The notes: generated by a model not told the origin, from the sequence alone. Counted from the stretch's first letter, positions 9,264-18,402 are shown. The stretch is 64,000 nucleotides of DNA from UBA1563 sp041671545 (GCA_041671545.1 JBAZBI010000011.1:75390-139389), one strand, 5' to 3'. A program made the numbers and translations.

Positions 9264-10874
9264 CTATTGCACTAAAAACTTATACGGATTTTCAAGCGCC
9301 GCAACAATCCATCTCAAAAAGCGGATTGCATCAGCGCCATCAATCAAACGGTGATCGTACGATAATGATAAAGGCAGCATCAAACGGGGAATGAATTGTC
9401 CGTCTTTATAAACCGGCTCAAACGAACCGCGCGAAACACCAAGGATTGCAACTTCAGGTGAATTTACGATTGGTGTAAAATACGTTCCGCCGATTCCACC
9501 GAGATTTGAAATTGTAAAACATCCACCTTGCAGATCATCCAATCCAATTTTACGTTTACGTGCTTTTTCCGCTAACTCGTTCATCTCTTTTGTAAGTTGG
9601 AAAATGTTTTTCTGATCAACATTTTTAACAACCGGAACGATAAGTCCGTTTTCCGTATCAACTGCTACGCCAATGTTCGTATATTTTTTGTAAACAATTT
9701 CTTTCTTCTCCATATCAACACTGGCATTGAACTGCGGAAATTCCTTTACTGCGGAAGAAACGATTTTCAAAAGGAATGAAGTTACCGTCAACTTTATTCC
9801 ATCGTGCTCAGGGAGAGATGACAATCCCTTTCTAACTTTTTCCAGATCAGTGATGTCGGCTTTATCAAACTGTGTTACGTGCGGAATGGTTGCCCACGCA
9901 TAACTTAAATGATCGGCAGTTTTTGAACGAATGTTAGACATTGCTTTACGTTCTACTTCACCGAACTTGGAAAAGTCGGGAAGTGACTCTGCTTTAATTC
10001 CAACTCCAACTGGACCTGAAGATGAACCACGATTATCATGTAATTTCTTTGAATACTCTTTAACATCTGACATGCGGATTCTTCCATCGGGACCGGAGCC
10101 GGGAACCTGGTTAATATCAATACCGATCTCACGAGCCAATCTTCTTACCGAAGGCGCTGCTGGAGCTGAATGTAAAGTTATAGAAGGTTGATTATCAATT
10201 ATTACCGCTGTCGCTGAACCACGAACAATCTCGATAGGTTCTTCCTGTTTTTCTTTAACCGGGTTAGTTGGCTCTATTGTTTTTTCACTTTTAAGTTGAG
10301 TTGCTTGCGGAACGGAAGTTTCAACGCGCAAAACTACTTGTCCGACTTTAGCTTTTGTTCCTTCTTTCACAAACAGTTCAACAACTTTTCCTTGAACAGT
10401 TGAAGGTACTTCGATGGTAGCTTTGTCTGTTTCGATTTCTAAAATGCCCTGTTCTTTTTGGACGACATCTCCTACAGCAACAAGAAGTTTTAAAACATTT
10501 GCCGATTCAATATTCTCACCCAATTCCGGGAGAATAAATTCTGCGATTGAAGAAATGTTTTCCTGATTGATTTCGGATTTTGTTTGTGTCGGCGAATCCT
10601 TTACTTCAGAGACCACAGTAACAGCCGGTTCACTCGCGCTAACTTCTTCGACACGGAGTATCACCTGCCCGACTTTTACTTTTCCGCCATCCTTTACAAA
10701 AACATCTTTAATTTTTCCCCTTATAGTTGAAGGGACTTCAATAGTAGCTTTGTCGGTTTCAATTTCTAAAACAGCTTGTTCAATTTCGAGCATATCACCC
10801 GGGGCGACAAGCACTTTTAGGATCGAAGCTGACTCAATATTTTCTCCCAATTCGGGGAGGATAAATTCTTTCAT
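9264..10874 (-). CDS. aceF: Pyruvate dehydrogenase E2, dihydrolipoyl acetyltransferase with two lipoyl domains
   Basis: 536 residues. Two nearly identical lipoyl domains (about 1-78 and 112-187) each carry ETDKATIEVPS with lipoylated lysines K42 and K151, joined by a Pro/Thr/Ser-rich linker. A peripheral-subunit-binding domain follows at about 230-270 (APSVRRLAREIGIDINQVPGSG). The C-terminal acyltransferase domain ends with SYDHRLIDG, the catalytic His508/Asp512 motif. It moves the acetyl group from E1 to CoA. Two lipoyl domains and AceE-type E1 resemble the E. coli-style complex rather than the alpha/beta E1 type. Start at 10874 follows the paralogous lipoyl domain beginning KEFILPELG. Confidence 0.94.
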   Translation of the reverse strand: MKEFILPELGENIESASILKVLVAPGDMLEIEQAVLEIETDKATIEVPSTIRGKIKDVFVKDGGKVKVGQVILRVEEVSASEPAVTVVSEVKDSPTQTKSEINQENISSIAEFILPELGENIESANVLKLLVAVGDVVQKEQGILEIETDKATIEVPSTVQGKVVELFVKEGTKAKVGQVVLRVETSVPQATQLKSEKTIEPTNPVKEKQEEPIEIVRGSATAVIIDNQPSITLHSAPAAPSVRRLAREIGIDINQVPGSGPDGRIRMSDVKEYSKKLHDNRGSSSGPVGVGIKAESLPDFSKFGEVERKAMSNIRSKTADHLSYAWATIPHVTQFDKADITDLEKVRKGLSSLPEHDGIKLTVTSFLLKIVSSAVKEFPQFNASVDMEKKEIVYKKYTNIGVAVDTENGLIVPVVKNVDQKNIFQLTKEMNELAEKARKRKIGLDDLQGGCFTISNLGGIGGTYFTPIVNSPEVAILGVSRGSFEPVYKDGQFIPRLMLPLSLSYDHRLIDGADAIRFLRWIVAALENPYKFLVQ

Positions 10875-10902
10875 AAGTTCTCTTAAAAATTTTTAGTTTT
10901 AA

Positions 10903-11130
10903 TTATTTGCTAACAGCTTCAAGAAAATCTTCAACGGTAATTCCGGATTTTCCTATCAAGCTTCTCAATGTTCCTCTTGCAACTTCAAAATGATTTGGAA
11001 TTGAAAGCGTTGCAATACTTCCAATTTTCGTCATAATGATATGACTTCCTTTTTGTCTTTTAACTTCCCAACCGAATTTTTCAAAAGCCTTGATCACTTC
11101 TCTCGGTTTTAACAGTGGTACCGGAGGCAT
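10903..11130 (-). CDS. hicA: HicA-family mRNA interferase toxin
   Basis: 75-residue double-stranded-RNA-binding-fold toxin. It has the HicA pattern: PLLKPREVIKAFEKFGWE, then QKGSHIIM with catalytic His30, IPNHFEVARGTLRSL and a GITVEDFLEA tail. HicA cleaves mRNA in translating cells and is held inactive by HicB. Its ATG overlaps the hicB stop (TAATG), so translation is coupled, and the antitoxin gene is first. The pair lies inside the pyruvate dehydrogenase operon, between aceE and aceF, on the same strand. The catalytic His is present, so the toxin appears intact. Confidence 0.9.
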   Translation of the reverse strand: MPPVPLLKPREVIKAFEKFGWEVKRQKGSHIIMTKIGSIATLSIPNHFEVARGTLRSLIGKSGITVEDFLEAVSK

Positions 11131-11336
11131 TACACTGTCACTTCAATTTCAAAAGTTTTAATTGTTCGGGGAAAACCTTCTTCAGCACGAACTATTAAAC
11201 ATTCTTTTATGGCATCTTGAATATTTTGTTCAGCTTCCAATTCTGTTTTACCCTGACTAACACAACCGGGGATTGAAGGACATTCGGCGATAAATGCTCC
11301 ATCTTCATCTTGAAATATATTTATGGTGAACTTCAT
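11130..11336 (-). CDS. hicB: HicB-family antitoxin (short form)
   Basis: 68-residue partial RNase H fold of the HicB type: FTINIFQDEDGAFIAECPSIPGCVSQGKTELEAEQNIQDAI is diagnostic in pattern (split here by position, residues 3-43). It should bind and block HicA. It is short and has no added ribbon-helix-helix or HTH domain at the C terminus, so autoregulation by DNA binding, known for longer HicBs, is unlikely. It begins only 19 nt after the aceE stop, leaving no room for a separate promoter outside aceE; co-transcription with aceE or a promoter within the aceE 3' end is inferred. Confidence 0.88.
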   Translation of the reverse strand: MKFTINIFQDEDGAFIAECPSIPGCVSQGKTELEAEQNIQDAIKECLIVRAEEGFPRTIKTFEIEVTV

Positions 11337-11355
11337 TTCAACCTCTGTTTAATTT

Positions 11356-14028
11356 TTACGAAATCATCGGATTTAATTTTTCCGGATTGATCTCTAATTC
11401 TTTTATCGCTTTTTCAACTTGTGTCATTTTTATTTTGCCTTCTTTTGCAAGCGCAAATAAAGCTCCAACTGCAATATAGCGCGCATCAACTTCAAAGAAA
11501 TCACGGAGTTCGGGACGCGCTTCGCTTCTGCCAAATCCGTCTGTTCCAAGAGAAACAATTTGTTTCGGAAGCCACTTTGAAATTGAATCGGGGAGCGTTT
11601 TTACGTAATCGGATGAAGCCACGATTACACCTTCATCATTTGTAAAACATTGTGTGATGTAAGGAACTTTTTGCTCGGCTGTTGGATGAAGTAAATTCCA
11701 TCTTTCAACATTCAATGCATCTCGCCGCAATTCCTTGTAACTGGTAACGCTCCAAACATCGGCTGAGACTTTATATTTCTCTTCAAGAATTTTTTGAGCT
11801 TTCAATGCTTCGTTAACCATCGTTCCGCTGCCGAGCAAATTTGCTTTTAACTTGTGCGAAGAATTTTCAGAGGCATTTAATTTGTACATGCCTTTAAGAA
11901 TTCCTTCTTTGGAACCTTCCGGCATTGCAGGCATTGCGTAATTTTCATTCATCACGGTGATGTAATAAAAGATTTTTTCTTTCTCCTCATACATTCTTCT
12001 GATTCCGTCGCGGATAATTACTGCAAGTTCAAACGCAAAGGCAGGATCATACGTAACTAAATTTGGAACGGGATACGCAAGCAAATGTGTATTACCGTCT
12101 TGATGCTGCAAACCTTCGCCATTCAGAGTAGTTCTTCCGGCAGTTCCACCAACGAGAAAACCTTTTACGCTCATATCGGCGCTCGCCCAAATCAAATCGC
12201 CAATCCTTTGGAAGCCGAACATCGAATAATAAACAAAAAACGGAATCGTATTTACACCGTGTGTGGCATACGCAGTTCCGGCTGCAATAAATGATGACAT
12301 TCCGCCTGCTTCATTAATTCCTTCTTCAAAAATTTGTCCGTTCTGCGCTTCTTTGTAATAAAGAAGACTGTCCTTATCAACCGGTTCATAAAGCTGCCCA
12401 ACGTGAGAATAAATTCCGACTTGTCTGAACAATGCTTCCATTCCAAACGTGCGGGCTTCATCGGGAACGATTGGAACAATGAGTTTGCCAAGTTCTTTAT
12501 CACGTAAAAGTTTTGCAAGAATTCTTACAAAAACCATTGTTGAAGAAACACCTTTTCCATCGGTTCCTTTGTAGAATTCTTCAAACAATTCTTCCGAAGG
12601 TGTTTTGATTGGAGCAATATCCGTTCTTCTTGAAGGAACGAAACCGCCGAGCGCAGCTCTTCTTTCTTTTAGATATTTTAATTCGTGGCTCTCTTCTTCC
12701 GGCTTGTAGAAGGGAGCTTTTGCAACTTCATCATCTGAAATCGGGATGCCGAAACGTGATCTGAATTCTTTTAATTCTTCCTCATTTAATTTTTTCTGTT
12801 GATGGGTGATGTTTTTCCCTTCGCCCGCTTCGCCTAATCCGTAACCTTTAATAGTGTGGGCAAGAATAACGGTCGGTTGTCCTTTATGTTCTGTAGCGGA
12901 TTTGTAAGCTGCGTAAACTTTTTCGGGATCGTGACCGCCGCGTTTTAATTTTCGCAATTGTTCATCGGAAAGATGGCTGACCATTTCCAATAATTCAGGA
13001 TCAACTCCGAAGAAATCCTGGCGGAAATAAGCGCCTGATTCAACAGAGTATTTTTGATATTGACCGTCAACAACATCCATCATTCGTTTTACAAGTTTGC
13101 CGTGTTTATCTTTTGCGATAATCGGTTCCCAATCGCTTCCCCAAAGAACTTTAATAACATTCCAGCCTGCACCGCGGAAAGCCGCTTCAAGTTCCTGAAC
13201 GATTTTTCCGTTACCGCGCACAGGTCCATCAAGCCGTTGTAAATTACAATTGATAACGAAAGTTAAATTGTCAAGTTTTTCACGTGAAGCAAGAGTAATT
13301 GCACCGAGTGATTCCGGTTCGTCCGTTTCTCCATCGCCTAGAAAAGCGTAAACTCTTCCGGTGTTTTTCTTTAATCCGCGGTCTTCTAAATATCGGTTAA
13401 AGTACGCTTGATAAATCGCCATGATCGGTCCAAGACCCATAGAGACGGTTGGGAATTCCCAAAAGTTTGGCATCAACCAGGGATGCGGGTAAGATGAAAG
13501 TCCGCCGTTGGGTTTTAATTCTCTTCTAAAATTTTCTAATTGTTCAACGGAAAGTCTTCCTTCAAGATAAGCGCGCGCGTAAATTCCGGGTGAAGCATGC
13601 CCTTGAAAAAAAATTTGGTCGCCGTCGTAATCGTCTCCTTTTCCTTTAAAGAAATGATTAAAGCCAACCTCATATAACGTTGCCGCCGAAGCGTACGTTG
13701 AAATATGTCCGCCAACTCCGGCATCGCCTTTGTTTGCTCGAACGACCATCGCCATCGCATTCCAGCGGATCAAACTTTTTATTCTTCTTTCAATTTCTCT
13801 ATCGCCCGGATATGGCGGTTGTTTTTCGCGCGGAATAGAATTGATGTAGGGAGTGTTAGCTGTAAAAGGGAGCTCAACTCCCGCTTTTTGCGCTCTAATT
13901 TGCAATTGTTGAAGAATTTCGATCACTCTTTTGGGTCCGCCGTGCTGAAGCACATAATCCAAAGAGTACATCCATTCTTGATTTTCTAATTCTTCAGTTA
14001 ATTTATGATTTATTTTATCGTTAGTCAT
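11356..14028 (-). CDS. aceE: Pyruvate dehydrogenase E1, homodimeric type
   Basis: 890 residues, close to the 887 of E. coli AceE. It decarboxylates pyruvate with thiamine diphosphate and reductively acetylates E2. Seen: the YVLQHGGPKR N-terminus typical of AceE, GGHISTYASAATLYEVGFNHFF, the ThDP motif GDGETDEPES (about residue 230) and FVYYSMFGFQRIGDL in the second domain. Start 14028 (MTNDKINHK) is chosen; an in-frame GTG 48 nt upstream falls on the predicted transcription start behind the extended -10 at 14079-14087. First gene of the operon with hicB, hicA, aceF and lpd. Confidence 0.95.
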   Translation of the reverse strand: MTNDKINHKLTEELENQEWMYSLDYVLQHGGPKRVIEILQQLQIRAQKAGVELPFTANTPYINSIPREKQPPYPGDREIERRIKSLIRWNAMAMVVRANKGDAGVGGHISTYASAATLYEVGFNHFFKGKGDDYDGDQIFFQGHASPGIYARAYLEGRLSVEQLENFRRELKPNGGLSSYPHPWLMPNFWEFPTVSMGLGPIMAIYQAYFNRYLEDRGLKKNTGRVYAFLGDGETDEPESLGAITLASREKLDNLTFVINCNLQRLDGPVRGNGKIVQELEAAFRGAGWNVIKVLWGSDWEPIIAKDKHGKLVKRMMDVVDGQYQKYSVESGAYFRQDFFGVDPELLEMVSHLSDEQLRKLKRGGHDPEKVYAAYKSATEHKGQPTVILAHTIKGYGLGEAGEGKNITHQQKKLNEEELKEFRSRFGIPISDDEVAKAPFYKPEEESHELKYLKERRAALGGFVPSRRTDIAPIKTPSEELFEEFYKGTDGKGVSSTMVFVRILAKLLRDKELGKLIVPIVPDEARTFGMEALFRQVGIYSHVGQLYEPVDKDSLLYYKEAQNGQIFEEGINEAGGMSSFIAAGTAYATHGVNTIPFFVYYSMFGFQRIGDLIWASADMSVKGFLVGGTAGRTTLNGEGLQHQDGNTHLLAYPVPNLVTYDPAFAFELAVIIRDGIRRMYEEKEKIFYYITVMNENYAMPAMPEGSKEGILKGMYKLNASENSSHKLKANLLGSGTMVNEALKAQKILEEKYKVSADVWSVTSYKELRRDALNVERWNLLHPTAEQKVPYITQCFTNDEGVIVASSDYVKTLPDSISKWLPKQIVSLGTDGFGRSEARPELRDFFEVDARYIAVGALFALAKEGKIKMTQVEKAIKELEINPEKLNPMIS

Positions 14029-14078
14029 TTCCAAAGCCTTTAATGAATAGAATATTAGGAGAAAACGTTCACTCACAT

Positions 14079-14087
14079 ATTATAACA
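14079..14087 (-). promoter_or_regulatory. Extended -10 promoter of the pyruvate dehydrogenase operon
   Basis: On the minus strand TGT-TATAAT, an extended -10 (TGnTATAAT), lies 50 nt upstream of the aceE ATG. No good -35 is seen 17 nt further up, which fits the extended -10 class. It argues against the upstream GTG start. Confidence 0.5.
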
Positions 14088-14220
14088 CAACAAAAAGGAA
14101 TTTTGTTCACTTAAAGTTGTCCGGGAGAGAGGTTTTTTCTTAAAAACGATACCAATTTAAAAATTTTGGGGTATAAAAACAATTTGTGGCGGAGGTGAAG
14201 ACGGAAATTACTGTACTGAT

Positions 14221-14319
14221 TGAATATCGAATAATGAACAAGGAATGCTGAATGACGAAGTTTTGAACTTCGTCATTCTAAATTCCCCGACTGAGTCGGG
14301 CAGGCTTGTTCGATATTCA
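14221..14319. repeat. Nested inverted-repeat element
   Basis: The outer arms TGAATATCGAA (14221-14231) and TTCGATATTCA (14309-14319) are perfect complements. GAACAAG/CTTGTTC extend them. Inside are a 13-bp hairpin (14250-14262 with 14266-14278, loop TTG) and a 7-bp GC hairpin CCCGACT/AGTCGGG (14286-14300). The whole 99 bp could fold into a cruciform with two internal hairpins, like a MITE or REP-derived unit. It fills the gap upstream of aceE, whose remaining sequence (14088-14220) shows nothing else. Confidence 0.7.
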
Positions 14320-14348
14320 GTATTTTTTGGTAGTTATAGTTTACCGGT

Positions 14349-15011
14349 TTAGGGATTGAATTGATACATCTCATCAAAACCGATTAAATAGGAAGTGATA
14401 CAACCAGCTAAAACGCCCACTACCGTCATTTGAAGAGAAGTTCCCAAATAATCTGCGTCTCCATGATAGTCTTTGATTTTAAAAATATTTACCAAAGCAA
14501 TTCCTGATAGAAAACCAAGTGGTGCACCGGTTAAAACTCCGAGCGGCATTCTACGCCATCTATCTTTGTAACTTATTGTTTTTATTTTATTTGTCGGCAC
14601 AAGTGCATTCATTACTACTATACTTTTGCTTTCAACAAAACTTATAGAATCTTTGGTTACTTTTACCTCATCACCTGTAAGTTTATTACCGTTTTTTAAC
14701 GTGACCGAAGCTGAAGTAGTTGTACTTCCCGAGAAACCTATGTCAGCAACATCTGACAAAGCAAATCGTCTGTGTATTTTCTCCTCCAGTTTTTCAAAAG
14801 AGAGTAATGTATCATGATTAATTTCAACCCCGCTCCGTACAAAGAAAGAACTATCGTTTACTAAAGTTACTTTCGTTTCTCTCTCTTTGAAACTGTTATT
14901 GAATTCTTCATAAAACTTCTCTTTGGTACTAAAGTTTGTTACTTTGTAGGTTGTTGAACATCCTGCAAAAAGGATAAAAACGAGTGCAACTTCGATAAGA
15001 ACATTTTTCAT
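14349..15011 (-). CDS. Lipoprotein of unknown function with C-terminal membrane segments
   Basis: 220 residues; family not recognised. MKNVLIEVALVFILFAGCST is a lipoprotein signal (Cys18). The middle is beta-rich and includes SASVTLKNGNKLTGDEVKVTKDS, the kind of short strand repeat found in small SH3-like domains of Bacteroidota lipoproteins. Near the C terminus, MPLGVLTGAPLGFLSGIALV and LQMTVVGVLAGCITSYLIGF look like a glycine-rich membrane hairpin. The gene begins 14 nt after the stop of a second lipoprotein gene upstream (15026-16270), so the two form an operon. Confidence 0.6.
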   Translation of the reverse strand: MKNVLIEVALVFILFAGCSTTYKVTNFSTKEKFYEEFNNSFKERETKVTLVNDSSFFVRSGVEINHDTLLSFEKLEEKIHRRFALSDVADIGFSGSTTTSASVTLKNGNKLTGDEVKVTKDSISFVESKSIVVMNALVPTNKIKTISYKDRWRRMPLGVLTGAPLGFLSGIALVNIFKIKDYHGDADYLGTSLQMTVVGVLAGCITSYLIGFDEMYQFNP

Positions 15012-15025
15012 AATCTATTCTCCTT

Positions 15026-16270
15026 CTATTGTGCTGATGATGGAGAATAGGGGAGATAAGTCTCGGCACCTAATTTATAGATCTGACTTATATACCATTC
15101 GCCAAGCCCTACACCCCATTGGCAATCAGGATAACATGGTTGTGAGTCGCATCGCCAGACGATACAATAATAACCGTAAGACCTTAATAACCAGTCTTTT
15201 TCCCATGCTTGTTCAGAAAAATTCTGAACACCAACTTCATTTCCTGTTCCACTTGCCCAAAGCCATACTTCATTTATTCCTTTTCTATTAGCATTCCCTA
15301 ACATATCATACCAACTATTTGCATCAGCATTACTCCATGCACAGGCTACATGTGTATTTCCGTCGCCATTATTTGCTGTAAGATTTAACCAATTCGAAAT
15401 GTTTTTATTATGCCCATAATAACCCCAAAATTCATCCCAATAGTCATCTACCATATATACTTCTGAAAAGTAATGCCCAGCACAATTCCCTGAATATTCG
15501 TCACACATTATAAAAATATTAGTCCCTGAATTAATTGCAGAACCATATTTCGCCCCATAAGTAACCGGATAAGAATAAGGCCAAGAAGGCCATTTATAAC
15601 TACTTAAAAAAACTTTCTTAGGATAAACAGTTGCTGCTTTTTGTGAGATAGTATAATCGTCCCAAACATCACTATGTTTTTCAAATACTTCATCAATATG
15701 GTAAGAGCCCACATTTGTAGGTATTTGCTGTTGTTGAGGATTAGCTATTCCAAACATCATGTTGTCATAACTAAAGCCTGCTAAGTATGCAAGGTTCATG
15801 TCATAATCACCCCATACAAATATCTTACTAAAACCATATTTATGTAGAGCATTATAATAGGTAACTACATCCTGGCTTAAAGCAATGCCCAAATATTTTC
15901 CGGCAACCGGGATATAACTATTTCCAAAAGCCCAGCCATAAGAATCATGCGTTCCGCATAATTCTCTCATCGGGCTTATTATAGTGTCGGAAACTGTCGG
16001 GATTTCATGTGTGGCAAGGTATTCGTCAATTTGAGCAATCTGTTCTTTAGTAAACTCTTTTTTCAACTTAAATTTTAATTTGCTTTTAGAGAGATAAACC
16101 AAAGTATCTCCATCACCCTTTTTAGCCATTGAGAGTGTTGTTGTTACTGCTTGTTTTGTTTGTTTATCGTGTGTGGGGGTAAGAGTTGGTTCGGTAACTC
16201 CGCAGCCCCAAAATAGAAATGAAAAAACAGTTGCAGCAAAAAGAATGACTCGGAACATTTGATATCTCAT
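15026..16270 (-). CDS. Secreted lipoprotein, aromatic- and Asp-rich, function unknown
   Basis: 414 residues; I do not recognise a family. The ATG at 16270 is chosen over a TTG 12 nt upstream because GGGAG sits 7 nt before the ATG. The signal MFRVILFAATVFSFLFWGCG is a lipobox. The mature part is rich in Trp, Tyr, Asp and Asn (for example VYMVDDYWDEFWGYYGHN) and has nine or so cysteines (CDEYSGNC, CIVWRCDSQPCYPDC), suggesting disulfides and an extracytoplasmic place. Ordered alternation of hydrophobic strands with WGDYD, CDE and WASG motifs is compatible with a TIM-barrel-like glycosidase-type fold, but this is a guess. Likely co-transcribed with the 14349-15011 lipoprotein. Confidence 0.55.
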   Translation of the reverse strand: MRYQMFRVILFAATVFSFLFWGCGVTEPTLTPTHDKQTKQAVTTTLSMAKKGDGDTLVYLSKSKLKFKLKKEFTKEQIAQIDEYLATHEIPTVSDTIISPMRELCGTHDSYGWAFGNSYIPVAGKYLGIALSQDVVTYYNALHKYGFSKIFVWGDYDMNLAYLAGFSYDNMMFGIANPQQQQIPTNVGSYHIDEVFEKHSDVWDDYTISQKAATVYPKKVFLSSYKWPSWPYSYPVTYGAKYGSAINSGTNIFIMCDEYSGNCAGHYFSEVYMVDDYWDEFWGYYGHNKNISNWLNLTANNGDGNTHVACAWSNADANSWYDMLGNANRKGINEVWLWASGTGNEVGVQNFSEQAWEKDWLLRSYGYYCIVWRCDSQPCYPDCQWGVGLGEWYISQIYKLGAETYLPYSPSSAQ

Positions 16271-16502
16271 AAGAACTCCCAAATTAATTAATGAAATACA
16301 ACACTAAATGAATTAAATGATAAAATTATTAGTTAGTATGTTTAATCTTCTTTTCTTTTTCCGTGCTTTATTAAGTTAAATTATTTTAGAGTGCTTGAGG
16401 AATAATGGTGGAGTTACACCCGTTTCAAAATATTTATATTTTTCTTAACCAAAGCTATAAGTATATTTTTTAAAATGCAAGCGACTTAAAAAAATATTTA
16501 CT

Positions 16503-17348
16503 TTAACCTTTTAAATACTTCTCGTACCAATGCTTTCTTAACGCGGCTACTTCTTTCCGGTGATTCTTTAAATAATGTGTACCATGCTCAAGAATTACCA
16601 GCCGGTAATTGATTTCATTTTCCGTTAGCTTTTTTGCCATTTCGATTGATTGAAGAGGAGAAATAATATCATCTCCGCCGCCGTGGATGAGCAAATAATT
16701 TGTCTCTTTGGCAAGTTTGTCCGCATGTTCAACTGCGCAGCGGTTAAACATTTCTATATCAAATATCTCTTTCGGAAATGCATGTTTGAACAATTCAGTC
16801 ATTGACGGAGTATTTTTTGCCGGCATTCTAACATCTGAGATTGCACCGACGAAAACCGCACATTTGAAATTATGATTTTTTTGAAGAATGAGATAGTTCA
16901 TCAAACCACCGCGGCTCCAGCCTTCAATGCCCCATTTTGTTGTGTCGGCAAAAGGAAGTTCATCGGCAAGTGGAAGTAAATTAAGAACATCGTTTACATC
17001 TTCACCGCCGATTCTATCTTCTCCTTCAAGACTTCCGCGGTACATCGAAGCAAAAACTACGTAGCCCCAGCTTGCAAGCTGTCCAAACATTCCGCGCGCC
17101 GCGAAAGAATCGATCATCCCTTTTGCGCCCGCGCCGCCTCTGTTCCAAATGATGCAGGGAAATTTTTCATTTTCTTTTTTCTGTTTTGGATATGCTAAGT
17201 AACCTTCAATTCGTAAGCCGTCGGAAAGATAAATAATTTTTTCAACAACAGCTTTTTCACGTGCATCAATTCCCCAGCCGCTTGCAATCATTTTTTCTTG
17301 CTGTGGTGTAAGAGGAATTTCCGATCGTTCAATTATTCGTGATGTCAT
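16503..17348 (-). CDS. Alpha/beta hydrolase, prolyl oligopeptidase (S9) type
   Basis: 281 residues without a signal peptide, so cytoplasmic. The catalytic triad of an S9-like hydrolase is visible: nucleophile Ser in GWSRGG (about residue 167), Asp in HGGGDDIIS (about 224), and His in EHGTHYLKNH (about 257). The oxyanion region is IIWNRGGAGAKG. There is no N-terminal propeller, so it resembles the free-standing dienelactone hydrolase/acyl peptidase group that cleaves esters or short peptides. It stands alone on the minus strand between two repeat-rich gaps. Confidence 0.82.
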   Translation of the reverse strand: MTSRIIERSEIPLTPQQEKMIASGWGIDAREKAVVEKIIYLSDGLRIEGYLAYPKQKKENEKFPCIIWNRGGAGAKGMIDSFAARGMFGQLASWGYVVFASMYRGSLEGEDRIGGEDVNDVLNLLPLADELPFADTTKWGIEGWSRGGLMNYLILQKNHNFKCAVFVGAISDVRMPAKNTPSMTELFKHAFPKEIFDIEMFNRCAVEHADKLAKETNYLLIHGGGDDIISPLQSIEMAKKLTENEINYRLVILEHGTHYLKNHRKEVAALRKHWYEKYLKG

Positions 17349-17786
17349 AAAGTAAATAAATATTATTAAAGATTACCGGTTAATTTATGAAAAAACAAAA
17401 TGCGAAGAGAAAAAAAATCGCATGCGATGGGATTTATTTCTAAAGCAGAACATTGACAATCCATAACCTGGTAAACCAGTACAAAATAATTTGGAATGAC
17501 TACCTTTGGTAGTTAAAATTGAATGGCTGCATGATTGAATGAAAAACATTCATCCATTCATTTTCATTCATCCATTCAGTTATACTTTTTCAACCGTTCA
17601 ATGTTCTTGCCACTTTGCGCAGAATATTTTTACCAACTATTTAAATTATGGGGAGTTTCAGCATTTCTATTTAATTGAACGGATGTAGAAAATTCCTATT
17701 AAATTCTTAATTTAGAACGAATCAAATTCCGGGAATTAATAAACACTCTTGTGTCAATTCTCGCAAAACTAAACTGAAAGCATGAT
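17349..17786. other. Gene-free gap with palindromes
   Basis: 438 bp without a convincing gene. It holds CTGGT-AA-ACCAG (17468-17479), ACTACC-TTT-GGTAGT (17499-17513) and repeat copy A (17533-17577). No clear promoter was found for the methyltransferase gene that starts at 17787. Confidence 0.6.
17533..17577 (+). repeat. Intergenic ATTCATCC repeat, copy A
   Basis: About 45 bp starting GATTGAATGAAAAACATTCA and ending TTTTCATTCATCCATTC. The complement of copies B (18403-18451) and C (32841-32894) matches it with few differences. CTGGTAAACCAG lies 54 nt upstream; in copy C CTGGTTTACCAG lies on the equivalent side, so the shared unit is longer than the core. Confidence 0.7.
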
Positions 17787-18347
17787 ATGAAATTAAATCT
17801 TGGCTGCGGAAACGATCTAAAAGAAGGTTACGTTAACCTTGATATTGTTGATTACGGCGGCAATCAACTGCATGATATAAACACGTTCCCTTATCCGTTT
17901 GAAGACAACACCTTCGATGAAGTTCTTGCCTCGCACGTTTTAGAACACCTCGATAGTTTTCACAAAACAATAACCGAACTGTACAGAATATTAAAGCCAA
18001 ACGGTTTGCTCATCGTGTACGTTCCGTTTTTTTTGAACACAAAATATTTCGGCGAGCCGGATCATAAAATTCCCTTCTCGATACGTTCGTTTGATAATTA
18101 TGAATTTATCGGTAACCGCCAATTAAAGTTTTATGAGAAATGGAAACTGAATCACCGGACGAACTACGAAGGAAAAGCATCGTTTGAAGTTTTGGAAAAG
18201 AGATTTATAACTTCTCATTTTGCACCGCTGAAGTGGCTGGATCCAATTCTAAATCTTGAGCCGGTAATGTACGAACGGCTTTTCGCCGGAATATTCTCAC
18301 CGGAAGAAGTTTACTTTAAGTTGAGAGTAGTAAAGAAAACCGCTTAA
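17787..18347 (+). CDS. SAM-dependent methyltransferase (class I)
   Basis: 186 residues. Motif I is LNLGCGND at the extreme N terminus (residues 3-10), followed by YVNLDI (acidic residue contacting the ribose), HDINTFPYPFEDNTFDEVLASHVLEHL (motif II region, residues 29-55) and YRILKPNGLLIVYVP. This is the Methyltransf_11-like short form often acting on small molecules or sugar/lipid intermediates. The substrate is not readable. The gene stands alone and is bracketed by inverted copies A and B of an intergenic repeat. Confidence 0.85.
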   Translation: MKLNLGCGNDLKEGYVNLDIVDYGGNQLHDINTFPYPFEDNTFDEVLASHVLEHLDSFHKTITELYRILKPNGLLIVYVPFFLNTKYFGEPDHKIPFSIRSFDNYEFIGNRQLKFYEKWKLNHRTNYEGKASFEVLEKRFITSHFAPLKWLDPILNLEPVMYERLFAGIFSPEEVYFKLRVVKKTA

Positions 18348-18402
18348 ATGCTTGTAAAAACTGTCAAGGCTGAATGATGCAAATATTTGTGGCAACCCGA
18401 GA

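Noticed and set aside
14029..14076. Upstream GTG start for aceE
   Set aside because: It falls at the expected transcription start of the extended -10 promoter and encodes residues unlike AceE; the ATG at 14028 gives the family length.
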